A DNA stretch of 64,000 bases from Sphingomonas sp. MA1305 (GTDB lineage: Bacteria > Pseudomonadota > Alphaproteobacteria > Sphingomonadales > Sphingomonadaceae): the NCBI RefSeq assembly GCF_016107325.1, contig NZ_RCVT01000003.1, forward strand, positions 248,001 to 312,000, given 5' to 3'. Position numbers and translations under genes: made by a program. The notes below the pieces were generated by a model. The model saw nothing but the letters and a program-made list of their open reading frames with translations, was not told the origin of the DNA and searched no databases. Positions within the stretch are counted from its first letter, which is position 1, and every line of letters starts with the position of its first letter. Positions 1-8,527 of the stretch are shown piece by piece.

Positions 1-928
1 TGACGACGTCATAGCCGCCGTTCTGCGGCACCTGGTAGACGTCGGTCGCCTTGGGCCGGTTGGTGATGTTGGCGTAGCGCGGATCGCCCGGCTGGGCGAG
101 CGAACCCCAGTTGTTCTCGTTGCCGAGATAGCCGTCGCGCCAGCCGATGTTGGCCGAATTGGCGCTGAAGTTGCGGCGCTGATACGCGCCGGTGACGAGG
201 ATGCCGATGCGGTCGTCGGCGAAGGTGTCGGAGAAGATGCCCGACACTTCCGGCGTGATGTCCTTGTGCCCGTTCTGCGACGTGTCGATCACCCCGCGCG
301 CGGAGAGCGAGCCGCGCAAGCCCATTTTGTCAAAGGGGCGCGGCGTGCGGATGTTGATCACCGAGCCGATGCCGCCCGACGGCACGGTGGCGCGGCCGGA
401 CTTGTACACCTCCAGCGCGGCGACGCCTTCGGAGGCGAGGTTGGCGAAGTCGAACGAGCGCGAGGAGGGCGCGCCGTTGCCGTCACCGATCGTCGAGGTC
501 GGCATCTGGCGGCCGTTGAGCGTGACCAGATTGTATTCCGGACCGAAGCCGCGGACGGTGACGAACTGGCCTTCGCCACTGGCGGTGCGGTCGATCGACA
601 CGCCGGTGATGCGCTGCAGCGATTCGGCGAGGTTGGTATCCGGGAACTTGCCCATGTCCTCCGCGCTGATCGCGTCGACGATGCCCTGCGCATTGCGCTT
701 CAGGTCGATCGATTCGCGCAAGGACGCGCGGATACCGGTGACGACGATGTCGCCGTCGCCCCGGCCGACGTCGCCCGATGCGGACGGCACCGGATCGGTC
801 TGCGCGGGGCCTGGCTGGCCCATCGTGGCGGCGGCGTCCTGCGCCGCAGCGGCGGCCGGCAGGATGAAGGCGGCGGCGGAAACGCCGATGGCAAAACGCG
901 AAAGCAGGCGAGCACGAACGCTACGCAT
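1..928 (-). CDS. TonB-dependent receptor, N-terminal part (runs off the window)
   Basis: The first 309 residues of an outer-membrane TonB-dependent receptor are present; the beta-barrel lies beyond the window edge. The ATG at 928 is followed by a signal peptide with a hydrophobic stretch ending AAAAAQ near residue 30. A TonB-box-like DIVVTG sits near residues 60-65, followed by a plug domain (FPDTNLAESLQRITGV, then FVTVRGFGP, LNGRQMP and GGIGSVINI). This plug pattern is typical of the long Caulobacter/Sphingomonas receptors that import oligosaccharides. The gene is divergent from a GH3 beta-glucosidase and shares with it a promoter region holding two LacI-type palindromes. A glucoside substrate is inferred from this context only. 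Confidence 0.92.
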   Translation of the reverse strand, partial: MRSVRARLLSRFAIGVSAAAFILPAAAAAQDAAATMGQPGPAQTDPVPSASGDVGRGDGDIVVTGIRASLRESIDLKRNAQGIVDAISAEDMGKFPDTNLAESLQRITGVSIDRTASGEGQFVTVRGFGPEYNLVTLNGRQMPTSTIGDGNGAPSSRSFDFANLASEGVAALEVYKSGRATVPSGGIGSVINIRTPRPFDKMGLRGSLSARGVIDTSQNGHKDITPEVSGIFSDTFADDRIGILVTGAYQRRNFSANSANIGWRDGYLGNENNWGSLAQPGDPRYANITNRPKATDVYQVPQNGGYDVV

Positions 929-974
929 GGATATCCTCCCCAATGACGAACGACGCGGTTGGACCGCGCTTCTT

Positions 975-986
975 GAGAACGTTCAC
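975..986. promoter_or_regulatory. LacI-type operator-like palindrome 1
   Basis: GAGAACGTTCAC is one mismatch from the perfect palindrome GTGAACGTTCAC found 67 bp away. The central AACGTT resembles LacI/GalR-family operators. It lies 47 bp upstream of the receptor start, where it could control that leftward promoter. Confidence 0.5.
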
Positions 987-1041
987 TTGTGCCAAGTCGC
1001 GAAGCCTGTCAAGCGAGCCTAAGCATTGAAAAGCATCGGTT

Positions 1042-1053
1042 GTGAACGTTCAC
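1042..1053. promoter_or_regulatory. LacI-type operator-like palindrome 2
   Basis: GTGAACGTTCAC is a perfect 12-bp palindrome lying 69 bp upstream of the beta-glucosidase start. It is the second copy of the motif at 975-986. No LacI-family gene is inside the window, so the regulator would be encoded elsewhere. Confidence 0.55.
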
Positions 1054-1121
1054 CCGATATGCTTGTCTATTTGCGAAGGATCGTGGCCCGAAGGACACAC
1101 ACAGGGCCAAGGGGAGGACCT

Positions 1122-3389
1122 ATGACGACGACTCACATCGCCCGCTGGGCATCGCTGGCAGCGCTGGCGATCGCGATCGGCGGCACCGCCACCGCCCGGC
1201 CGCCACAGGCGAATCGCGCCGCACCGGCGGCCTTGGGCAGCGACGCGCGCGCGCGCGCCGACGCCCTGGTCGCGCGGATGACGCTGGATGAGAAGATCGC
1301 GCTGCTGCACGGCCTGTTCCCGCCGATGGCGGCGGGCAAGACCAGCAACGAGCTGATCCCGTCCGCCGGCCACATCGACGGCCTCGCCCGTCTCGGCATC
1401 CCGCTGGTGCGCGAGAGCGATGCGTCGCTTGGCGTTGCCAATCAGGTCGAGCAGCGCAAGGGCGATGTCGCCACCGCCTTGCCGTCGAGCCTGGCGACCG
1501 CGGCCAGCTTCGATCCCGCGATCGCGCGCGCCGGCGGCACGATGATCGGCGCAGAGGCGCGCGACAAGCGTTTCAACGTGCTGCTTGCCGGCGGCGTTAA
1601 TCTGACCCGCGATCCGTGGAACGGCCGCAATTTCGAATATCTCGGCGAGGATCCGCTGCTCGCCGGCACCTTGGCCGGCGCGCATATCGCGGGCGTCCAG
1701 TCGAACCGCATCGTCTCCACCGTCAAGCATTTCGCGCTCAACAGCCAGGAGACGGGGCGCATGGTCGTCGACGCGCGGATCGGCGAGGCCGACCTGCGGA
1801 TGAGCGACCTGCTCGCCTTCGAGATTGCGATCGAGACCGGCCGGCCCGGCTCGGTGATGTGCGCCTACAACAAGGTCAACGGCGACTGGGCGTGCGAGAA
1901 CAAGCATCTGCTCACCGACGTGCTGAAGCGCGACTGGGGCTATCGCGGCTGGGTGATGAGCGACTGGGGCGCGGTCCATTCCACCGCCAAGGCCGCCAAT
2001 GCCGGCCTCGACCAGCAATCGGGGCAGGAACTCGACAAGGCGCTGTACTTCGCCGAGCCGCTGAAGGCCGCGGTGGAAAAGGGTCAGGTGCCGATGGCGC
2101 GGATCGACGACATGGCGGCGCGCTACCTGACCGGGCTGATCGAGACTGGCGCGTTCAACGACGCGGTGCCGGCCAAGGCGGTGACCCCCGACTATGCCGC
2201 GCATGCCGAGGTCGCGCAGCGTGCCGCGGAGGCGGGCATCGTCCTGCTCAAGAACGACGGCGACCTGCTGCCGATCGCGCGGACGGCGAAGCGGATCGTG
2301 GTGATCGGCGGCAATGCCGATGTCGGCGTGCTGTCCGGCGGCGGGTCGAGCCAGGTCCGCTCGGTCGGCGGCGCGCCGGTCGAGATCCCGCTCGCCACCG
2401 GCGGATCGGCGTCCTTCGCGCGCATCACCTATCACGCCTCGTCGCCGCTGCTCGCGCTGCGCAAGGCGCTGCCCGGCGTGCGGGTCGACTGGGTCGACGG
2501 GCGCAGCCTCAACGCCACGGTCGAGGCGGCGAAGAATGCTGATCTCGCCATCGTCTTCGCAACGCAATGGACGACTGAGGCGGACGATGTGCCGAACCTC
2601 AACCTGCCCAACCAGCAGGACGCGCTGATCGCGGCGATCGCCGCGGCGCAGCCGCATACGGTGGCGGTGATGGAGACGGGCGGGCCGGTGCTGATGCCGT
2701 GGCTGGCCAAGGTGCCGGCGGTGGTTCAAGCCTGGTATCCCGGCCAGCGCGGCGGCGAGGCGATCGCCGCGATCCTGACCGGGCGGGTCAATCCGTCGGG
2801 CCGCCTGCCGATCACCTTCCCCGCCGACGCCTCGCAGCCGCCGCGTCCGCATCCGGTCGGGCTCGACCGGCTGAGCGGGCTGGAGGCGGCGGCCGCCGCC
2901 AATCCGGCGGCGGCATCGACCTATGTGCTGCAGAGCTTCCCCGTCGATTACGTCGAGGGCGCCGACGTCGGCTATCGCTGGTATGAGAAGAAGGGGCTGA
3001 AGCCGCTGTTCCCCTTCGGCCACGGCCTGTCCTACACGCATTTCGCCTATCGGAACCCGGTGGTGCGCGGCGGCCGGACGCTCAGCGTGACCTTCGACGT
3101 CACCAACACCGGCGATCGCGACGGCATCGACGTGCCGCAAATGTATGTCGGCCGTGACGGCGGCGGCGCTCCGATGCGGCTCGGCGCCTTCACCCGTGTC
3201 GCGCTGAAGCGTGGCGAGACGCGGCGGATCACGCTGACCGCGGAACCGCGGATCGTCGCCGATTACGACACAAAGCTGCCCGGCTGGCGGATCGCGGCCG
3301 GCAGCTATCGTGTCGCGCTGGCGCAGGATGCCGCCGACCGGACGATGATGGCGAGCGCGACGCTGACCGCGCAGACCTTCAAGCCCTGA
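1122..3389 (+). CDS. bglX: Beta-glucosidase, glycoside hydrolase family 3
   Basis: This is a 755-residue exported GH3 enzyme that releases terminal glucose (or xylose) from beta-linked glucosides, probably in the periplasm. The chosen ATG follows a strong ribosome site (GGGGAGGA) and opens a signal peptide; the frame stays open upstream to 1026 but without such a site. Visible signatures are KHFALNSQETGR in the TIM barrel, the nucleophile region VMSDWGAVHS with Asp281, the (alpha/beta)6 sandwich, and a C-terminal fibronectin-III-like domain (FDVTNTGDRDG). Domain order and length match BglX-type enzymes. It is divergent from a TonB receptor and followed by an MFS transporter, which together make a plausible glucoside uptake locus. 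Confidence 0.93.
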   Translation: MTTTHIARWASLAALAIAIGGTATARPPQANRAAPAALGSDARARADALVARMTLDEKIALLHGLFPPMAAGKTSNELIPSAGHIDGLARLGIPLVRESDASLGVANQVEQRKGDVATALPSSLATAASFDPAIARAGGTMIGAEARDKRFNVLLAGGVNLTRDPWNGRNFEYLGEDPLLAGTLAGAHIAGVQSNRIVSTVKHFALNSQETGRMVVDARIGEADLRMSDLLAFEIAIETGRPGSVMCAYNKVNGDWACENKHLLTDVLKRDWGYRGWVMSDWGAVHSTAKAANAGLDQQSGQELDKALYFAEPLKAAVEKGQVPMARIDDMAARYLTGLIETGAFNDAVPAKAVTPDYAAHAEVAQRAAEAGIVLLKNDGDLLPIARTAKRIVVIGGNADVGVLSGGGSSQVRSVGGAPVEIPLATGGSASFARITYHASSPLLALRKALPGVRVDWVDGRSLNATVEAAKNADLAIVFATQWTTEADDVPNLNLPNQQDALIAAIAAAQPHTVAVMETGGPVLMPWLAKVPAVVQAWYPGQRGGEAIAAILTGRVNPSGRLPITFPADASQPPRPHPVGLDRLSGLEAAAAANPAAASTYVLQSFPVDYVEGADVGYRWYEKKGLKPLFPFGHGLSYTHFAYRNPVVRGGRTLSVTFDVTNTGDRDGIDVPQMYVGRDGGGAPMRLGAFTRVALKRGETRRITLTAEPRIVADYDTKLPGWRIAAGSYRVALAQDAADRTMMASATLTAQTFKP

Positions 3390-3396
3390 TCCGCCG

Positions 3397-3439
3397 CCAT
3401 CCCGGCGAGCCCTGCGCGCGCGGGCGTTGCCGGGAATGG
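3397..3439 (+). terminator. Inverted repeat after the beta-glucosidase gene
   Basis: CCATCCCGGC pairs with GCCGGGAATGG (one bulged base) around a GC-rich loop, starting 8 nt after the stop codon. There is no T tract. It could attenuate transcription or stabilise the 3' end before the transporter gene, or be one of the CCCGGC-type repeats seen elsewhere in the window. Confidence 0.35.
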
Positions 3440-3461
3440 CAAAGCGGGGCAGGGGTGGGTG

Positions 3462-4655
3462 ATGAGCAACGTTCGCTATCCACCTCGGTCACCGCGTTTT
3501 CTTGGCGCGGTGGCACTGGCCGACGCCGGCGGGGTGATCGCCTATTTGCCGCTGCTGACTTTGCTGCTGCCGATCAAGGTCGAGCGGCTGACCGGGGACG
3601 CGCGGATCGGCGTGTTCACCGCCACCGTCGTCGCCGGCGCCATCGCCGCCAGCCTGGCGAACGTCACCTTCGGCTGGCTGAGCGACCGGTCGTTCGCGCG
3701 CGGCCACGGCCGGCGCCGATGGATGGTCGCCGGGGTGATCGTCACCGCCGCGAGCTATGTCGGGATCGCCTTCGCCACCTCGCCGGTGGCGCTGGTCGCG
3801 GCGATCGCCGCCTTCCAGATCGCGGTCAACGTCCTGCTGGCACCGATGATGGCGGCGATCGCCGAAGAGGTGCCGGATTCGCAGAAGGGCATCGTCGGCG
3901 GCCTGTTCGCCTTCGGCGGGCCGCTCGCTTCCGCCTTCTCCGCCCTTCTGCTCGGTCAGGTGTTCCTGTCGGAGGACATGCGATTCGCCATCCTGCCGGT
4001 GGCGGTGGGGCTGTGCATCGCGCCGTTGCTGCTCTCACCGGCTCGCGTTGCTGTCGACCTCGACGCACCGCCCGGCGACGGGCCGCCGCCGCGCCGCGAA
4101 CTGGTCGTCGCCGGGGTGGCGCGGCTGCTGGTGCAGATCGCGGCGGTCGTCACCCAGGCTTATCTGCTCTATTATTTCGAAAGCATCGTGCCGGCCTCCG
4201 GCCGCGCCGGGCTGCCGACGCGGATCGGCCATCTGCTGACGATCGCCCTGATCATCCCGCTGCCGGTGGCCCTGATCCTGGGACGGGTGTCGGACGTGAC
4301 GCGGCGGCGCAAACCCGCGATCCTCGCCGCGGCCGCCACTGCCGCCGCCGGCTTGCTCGCCATGGCGCTGGCGCGCGACTGGACCGCCGGGGCGATCGCC
4401 TTCGTCGTCTACATGCTGGGTTCGGCGGTGTTCGTCGCGCTCAATGCCGGTATCGCCATGCAGCTGCTGCCCGATCCGCGCCGGCGCGGACGTGACCTCG
4501 GCCTGCTCAACCTGGCCAATACCGTGCCCTCGCTGCTCGGTCCGCCGCTCGCCTGGCTGTTCGCGACGCCGCAGGATTTCGGCGGCGTGATGGTGGCGCT
4601 GGCGGTGCTGGTCGCCGGCGGCGGGCTGACGATGATGCTGGTCGAAGGGCGCTAG
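3462..4655 (+). CDS. MFS transporter, GPH/sugar-cation symporter-like
   Basis: This 397-residue inner-membrane protein has about twelve hydrophobic segments. A cytoplasmic-loop motif GWLSDRSFARGHGRRR after TM2 resembles MFS motif A, and a second GRVSDVTRRRKP follows mid-protein, as expected of two six-helix halves. The arrangement suits the GPH/SLC45-like sugar symporters. The ATG at 3462 follows an in-frame GTG at 3459, so either could be used. It lies 72 bp after the beta-glucosidase and in the same direction. A role in importing released sugar or glucoside is inferred from context, since the substrate cannot be read from sequence. Confidence 0.8.
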   Translation: MSNVRYPPRSPRFLGAVALADAGGVIAYLPLLTLLLPIKVERLTGDARIGVFTATVVAGAIAASLANVTFGWLSDRSFARGHGRRRWMVAGVIVTAASYVGIAFATSPVALVAAIAAFQIAVNVLLAPMMAAIAEEVPDSQKGIVGGLFAFGGPLASAFSALLLGQVFLSEDMRFAILPVAVGLCIAPLLLSPARVAVDLDAPPGDGPPPRRELVVAGVARLLVQIAAVVTQAYLLYYFESIVPASGRAGLPTRIGHLLTIALIIPLPVALILGRVSDVTRRRKPAILAAAATAAAGLLAMALARDWTAGAIAFVVYMLGSAVFVALNAGIAMQLLPDPRRRGRDLGLLNLANTVPSLLGPPLAWLFATPQDFGGVMVALAVLVAGGGLTMMLVEGR

Positions 4656-4677
4656 GCCCTTCGCTCTTTCCCCCAGA

Positions 4678-6147
4678 TCAGCCCGGCAGGGCGACAACGC
4701 GGAGCCGACGCTGGTTCGGATCGATCGGGTCGAGGAAGAAGGCGCCGGCATCACGGTTGGCGATCAGCCAGGCGACATGCGCCGGTTCGATCAGCTGTCC
4801 CGGGACGAGCCGCGGCACACCGGGCGGGGCAGGCGCGATCATCTCCGCGGCGATGCGTCCCGCGGCGGCCTCGATCGGCACGCTTTCGGCGGGGCCGAAC
4901 AGCGCCGCGGCGGGATCGTGACGCATCGTCACCGACAGCGTGTCGATGCGCGGCAGGGACGACGGCAGGGGCGGCAGGCCACTGGTGCCGGCGGCGATCT
5001 GTTGCGCCGCGTCGCGCAGCGCCTTGACCAGGGCGCGAACGTCGCGCGCCGTCGTGCCGGGGGCGAGCACCGCGAGCAGGTGACGCGCGTCCGACAGGCC
5101 GACGCTGACCCGATGGTGCTGAACCAGCCAATCGTCGAGTGCATAGCCGCTGACGGCCCAGCCGGACACGTCGATCAGCACCTTGGTCGGGTCGAGCTGG
5201 CTGTCGGCAGGCAGATCGCCCTCGCCGAAGACGCGCAGGCCGTCGATCGCCGCCAGCTGCCGGCGCAGCGTAAGCGCCCGGTCGATCACGCCCTGCCACA
5301 GCGTCTCGCCGTGTAGAGCATGGTCACGGCGCACCGCGTCGAGGCTGGCGAGGATCGGTACCGACGGGCTGGTGGTCTGGAACAGCTCATAGGCCATCCA
5401 CAGCCGCTGCAGATCAACGTAGCCGGTCTTGGCGAGGATCGCCGATCCCTGGGTCAGCGCACCCATCGTCTTGTGGATGCTGTACACGGCGATGTCGGCG
5501 CCCTTGGTCAGCGGATCGTGCGGCAGCGCTTCGCAGAAGGCGAAGGCGCCGCCCCAGGCGGCGTCGCAGATCAGCGGGATGCCGCGCGCGTGGCACAGGT
5601 CGGCGAGCGCGGCGATGTCGCTGGTGACGCCATAATAGGTCGGCGAGACGACGACGAAGACCTTGGCCTGTGGATGCGCATCGAGCGCGTCGGCGAGCGC
5701 GGTCGGCGTGACGCCATGCTCCACGTCCCAATGCGGATCGACCAGCACGGGGACGATCGCCGCATCCAGGCCCGCGGCCAGCGCATGGGCGCGCTCGGCC
5801 TTGTGGACGTTGGCGGCGAACAGCACCGTGTCGCCGGGGCCGGCGACCGCGGCGAGTGCAGTGTGCAGGCTCTGGGTCGAGCCGCCAGTGACGAAGCGGC
5901 AGAAGTCCGCCTGCCAGGCCTCCGCCGCAATCTCGTGCGCGCGTTGCAGGACGTGGGCGCCCTCGGTTCGGTCATCGAGGCCCTTGGGCGTGATGACGTC
6001 GGCCGCGAACAGGCGCGCGCCGAGCAGCGCCTTCGCCTCCTTCGGTACCGCCTGGCCCTGATGATGGCCGGGTGCGCCGAAGCCGTGGATCGGGCGGCGC
6101 TCAAGCGCTTTGAGGGCGTCGAGCAGGGGGGCCTGATGCTGGTCCAT
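4678..6147 (-). CDS. PLP-dependent Orn/Lys/Arg decarboxylase family protein
   Basis: This 489-residue fold-type I PLP enzyme has the size of the short, Bacillus SpeA-type decarboxylases. It shows HGFGAPGHHQG near the N-terminus, FVTGGSTQSLHTAL at the cofactor phosphate site, Asp195 in LICDAAWGGA, and the Schiff-base lysine Lys226 in YSIHKTMGALTQG. The ATG at 6147 has an AAGGA ribosome site. Arginine, lysine or ornithine could be the substrate. Because the divergent neighbours belong to guanidino-compound families, arginine (giving agmatine) or a related guanidino acid is the favoured inference. The stop lies 22 bp from the convergent MFS gene. Confidence 0.82.
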   Translation of the reverse strand: MDQHQAPLLDALKALERRPIHGFGAPGHHQGQAVPKEAKALLGARLFAADVITPKGLDDRTEGAHVLQRAHEIAAEAWQADFCRFVTGGSTQSLHTALAAVAGPGDTVLFAANVHKAERAHALAAGLDAAIVPVLVDPHWDVEHGVTPTALADALDAHPQAKVFVVVSPTYYGVTSDIAALADLCHARGIPLICDAAWGGAFAFCEALPHDPLTKGADIAVYSIHKTMGALTQGSAILAKTGYVDLQRLWMAYELFQTTSPSVPILASLDAVRRDHALHGETLWQGVIDRALTLRRQLAAIDGLRVFGEGDLPADSQLDPTKVLIDVSGWAVSGYALDDWLVQHHRVSVGLSDARHLLAVLAPGTTARDVRALVKALRDAAQQIAAGTSGLPPLPSSLPRIDTLSVTMRHDPAAALFGPAESVPIEAAAGRIAAEMIAPAPPGVPRLVPGQLIEPAHVAWLIANRDAGAFFLDPIDPNQRRLRVVALPG

Positions 6148-6285
6148 CGCGAGCGATCCTTGTCGATAACCGGTCGCCGGACGGCGGGCGGGGATCGCAG
6201 GTGGAGGGTCGCGTCGATCCGTCGCGCCCAACGTCCCGATCCGGGAAAGGGACTCCTATGTTTTTAACTTACCCGGCAAAATCAG

Positions 6286-6301
6286 GTTGATGCGGATCAA
6301 C
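6286..6301. promoter_or_regulatory. Perfect FNR/FixK-type box
   Basis: GTTGAT-gcgg-ATCAAC contains the exact TTGAT-N4-ATCAA consensus bound by FNR, Anr and FixK regulators. It lies in the divergent gap between the decarboxylase gene and the GntA-like gene, 16 bp upstream of an EcfG-type promoter. Control by oxygen or nitric oxide is inferred. Confidence 0.6.
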
Positions 6302-6317
6302 TTCGGCTGGAAACGCA

Positions 6318-6343
6318 GGAACGCCCATACTGCGCGGCTCGTT
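6318..6343 (+). promoter_or_regulatory. Predicted EcfG (general stress sigma) promoter
   Basis: GGAAC, a 17-nt spacer and CGTT match the full alphaproteobacterial EcfG consensus. The -10 element ends 8 nt before the ATG at 6352, so the transcript would be nearly leaderless. Confidence 0.6.
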
Positions 6344-6351
6344 CGCTCGTC

Positions 6352-7050
6352 ATGCTGTCATCCAAACCTCTATTCAGCTGGAGCGACCCCAGCGAGGCGG
6401 ATGCGGGCCGCCTGTTGTCCGCCCATATCGCCGATCATGGTTTCCCCTGCGTCGGCGCCAAGGCGGCGTTGGCCAAGGGCACGCTCGACGTGCTCGGCGC
6501 GCGCGACATCGAAAGCGCGTGGGACGATCTGCGCATCCACGATCGGCTGCGCTGCTTCGCGGCACGCTATCGCGCGGAGCCGACGCTGTTCCGCAGCCTT
6601 GCCGTCGTCTTCGCCGGCCCCGACGAATTGAGCGAGGAGGCGTTCGAGCGGGCGATCTGGCAACGCATCCAGTCGCTGTCCGACAAGGACGTGTGGCTGG
6701 GACAGACCTGGGACGAGCGGGTCAGCGCCGATCCCGACAGCCCGCATTTCTCGCTGTCGTTCGGTGGCGAGGCGTTCTTCGTCGTCGGCCTGCATCCGCG
6801 TGCCAGCCGGCCGGCGCGGCGTTTCGCCCGGCCGGCGATGATCTTCAACCTGCACGACCAGTTCGAGACGCTGCGCGCGCAGGGGCGGTACGAAACGATG
6901 CGCGAGAAGATCATGGTGCGCGACGAGATGCTCGCCGGCTCGCGCAATCCGATGCTGTCCCGGCATGGCGAGGCGAGCGAGGCGCGCCAGTACAGCGGCC
7001 GGGCGGTGGACAGCGGCTGGCAATGCCCGTTTCGGTATTCGGGGCGATGA
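6352..7050 (+). CDS. YqcI/YcgG family, GntA-like heme-dependent N-hydroxylase
   Basis: This 232-residue protein carries the YqcI/YcgG signature: FPCVGAKAAL near the N-terminus, FFVVGLHPRASRPARRF in the middle, then MIFNLHDQFE, SRNPML and ARQYSGRAVDS near the C-terminus. The characterised member GntA is a heme enzyme that N-hydroxylates a guanidino group in guanitoxin biosynthesis; other members are unstudied. The stop codon overlaps the next start (ATGA), so it is probably co-translated with the DUF1989 protein. A perfect EcfG promoter and a perfect FNR/FixK box lie just upstream. No ribosome site precedes the ATG, which fits leaderless translation. The substrate here is unknown. Confidence 0.8.
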   Translation: MLSSKPLFSWSDPSEADAGRLLSAHIADHGFPCVGAKAALAKGTLDVLGARDIESAWDDLRIHDRLRCFAARYRAEPTLFRSLAVVFAGPDELSEEAFERAIWQRIQSLSDKDVWLGQTWDERVSADPDSPHFSLSFGGEAFFVVGLHPRASRPARRFARPAMIFNLHDQFETLRAQGRYETMREKIMVRDEMLAGSRNPMLSRHGEASEARQYSGRAVDSGWQCPFRYSGR

Positions 7051-7670
7051 GTCGCATGGCCGATGAGCCGGCGGTGGTCGAGATAGCGGAACGGAGCGGC
7101 GCGGGTTTCCGGCTGGGCAAGGGACAGTCGCTGACCGTGATCGACCCGCGCGGCTGCCAGGTCGCCGATCTGCTCGCTTTCAACGCCGACGATCTCGGCG
7201 AGGTGATCTCGTCGGGGCGCACGCTGGACTATGCCGAGACGATCCGGTTGACCACCGGCCACTCGCTCTATTCGAACCGGTCGAACGTGATGCTCGACAT
7301 CGTCGCCGACACGGTCGGGATGCACGACTTCCTGCTGACGCCGTGTTCCTATGCGACCTTCGACCATTTCTATCCTGAGCTGCCGCGCCACCGCGGCTGT
7401 TTCGGCAATCTGGCCGCGGCGCTGGCGCCGTTCGGAGTGGTGCCGGACCAGATCCCCGTCGCGTTCAACTGCTTCATGAACGTGCCGATCGACGGCGCGA
7501 CGGGCACGCTGTCGGTGCTGCCGCCGATCAGCCGGGCGGGCGATCACATCCGCTTCGTGGCGCGGATGGACCTGATCGTCGGCCTGACCGCCTGTTCCGC
7601 GCCCGCCTCCAACGGCGGGTCGTTCAAGCCGATCCACTATCGCATCGACGACGCGCCGCCGGCCGATTGA
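7047..7670 (+). CDS. DUF1989 / urea-carboxylase-associated family protein
   Basis: This 207-residue protein belongs to the DUF1989 family, whose studied members CgdA and CgdB form a carboxyguanidine deiminase in guanidine breakdown; others sit next to urea carboxylase. Typical segments are DPRGCQVADLLAFN, LTTGHSLYSNRSNVML, LLTPCSYATFDHFY, FNCFMNVPIDG and LTACSAPASNGGSFKPIHY. The ATG at 7047 overlaps the preceding stop; an alternative ATG is at 7056. Coupling to a GntA-like hydroxylase suggests that the pair modifies a guanidino or N-hydroxyguanidino compound. This is inference from family and neighbourhood. Confidence 0.8.
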   Translation: MSRMADEPAVVEIAERSGAGFRLGKGQSLTVIDPRGCQVADLLAFNADDLGEVISSGRTLDYAETIRLTTGHSLYSNRSNVMLDIVADTVGMHDFLLTPCSYATFDHFYPELPRHRGCFGNLAAALAPFGVVPDQIPVAFNCFMNVPIDGATGTLSVLPPISRAGDHIRFVARMDLIVGLTACSAPASNGGSFKPIHYRIDDAPPAD

Positions 7671-7712
7671 ACCTATCGGGTGCGCGGCGGTTCGGTGGCG
7701 ACGGAGATCGGC

Positions 7713-8456
7713 ATGAGCAGCGACGCGACGACCATCCTGAGCAGCGAGGCCGGCGCGGCGGCGGCCGGGCCGGGCGAGCATCACCTGATCCACCGTACGG
7801 GCTGGCTGCGCGCCGCGGTGCTCGGCGCCAATGACGGGATCATCTCCGTCTCCAGCCTGCTCGTCGGCGTCGCCGCCGCGCCCAATGCGACGCACGGCGC
7901 GGTGCTGCTCGCGGCGGGTGCCGCGACGGTCGGCGGCGCCCTGTCGATGGCGGCGGGCGAATATGTCTCGGTCAGTTCCCAATCCGACACCGAACAGGCG
8001 GATCTGGCGCGCGAGCATCGCGAATTGCTGCGTGCGCCGGAACAGGAGACGGCGGAACTCGCCGCGATCTACGAGACCCGCGGCGTCGCGCCCGCCTTGG
8101 CGCGGCAGGTTGCCGAACAGATGATGGCGCACGACGCGCTCGGCGCCCACGCCCGCGACGAACTGGGTCTGAGCGACGATCTTGCCGCGCGACCGATCCA
8201 GGCGGCACTGTCCTCCGCCGCCGCCTTCACCGCCGGTGCGATCGTGCCACTGGTGGTGGCGATCACCGCGCCGCGCTCGGCCGTCGCGTTGACGGTTTCG
8301 CTCGGTGCGCTGCTGGCGCTGGCCATCCTCGGCGCGATCGGGGCGCGGGTCGGCGGGGCGCGGCTGCTGCCAGCAGTGGTCCGCGTCACGTTATGGGGCG
8401 CGATCGCCATGGGCGTGACCGCCATGATCGGACGGCTGCTCGGCGCGAGCGTCTGA
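7713..8456 (+). CDS. VIT1/CCC1 family membrane protein (iron/manganese transporter-like)
   Basis: This is a 247-residue protein of the vacuolar iron transporter family. It has the family's first-helix motif (LRAAVLGANDGIISVSSLL), a second helix ending GGALSMAAGEYVSVSSQSD, a soluble cytosolic helical segment (residues about 95-155), and three C-terminal helices. Bacterial members are thought to export or sequester Fe2+ or Mn2+. The ATG at 7713 has GGAG upstream; an in-frame GTG at 7680 would add eleven residues. It sits between the DUF1989 gene and katG, and iron detoxification next to a catalase would make sense under oxidative stress. Confidence 0.85.
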   Translation: MSSDATTILSSEAGAAAAGPGEHHLIHRTGWLRAAVLGANDGIISVSSLLVGVAAAPNATHGAVLLAAGAATVGGALSMAAGEYVSVSSQSDTEQADLAREHRELLRAPEQETAELAAIYETRGVAPALARQVAEQMMAHDALGAHARDELGLSDDLAARPIQAALSSAAAFTAGAIVPLVVAITAPRSAVALTVSLGALLALAILGAIGARVGGARLLPAVVRVTLWGAIAMGVTAMIGRLLGASV

Positions 8457-8496
8457 TCGCCGCTTCCGCACCCAAACTAATCTAAAGCAAATTTTA

Positions 8497-8522
8497 GGAA
8501 ACGCAGCGCCCCCCGCCACGTT
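8497..8522 (+). promoter_or_regulatory. EcfG-like promoter upstream of katG
   Basis: GGAAA, a 17-nt spacer and CGTT match eight of nine EcfG consensus positions. It lies 102 bp upstream of the preferred katG start. Confidence 0.35.
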
Positions 8523-8527
8523 CTGGC

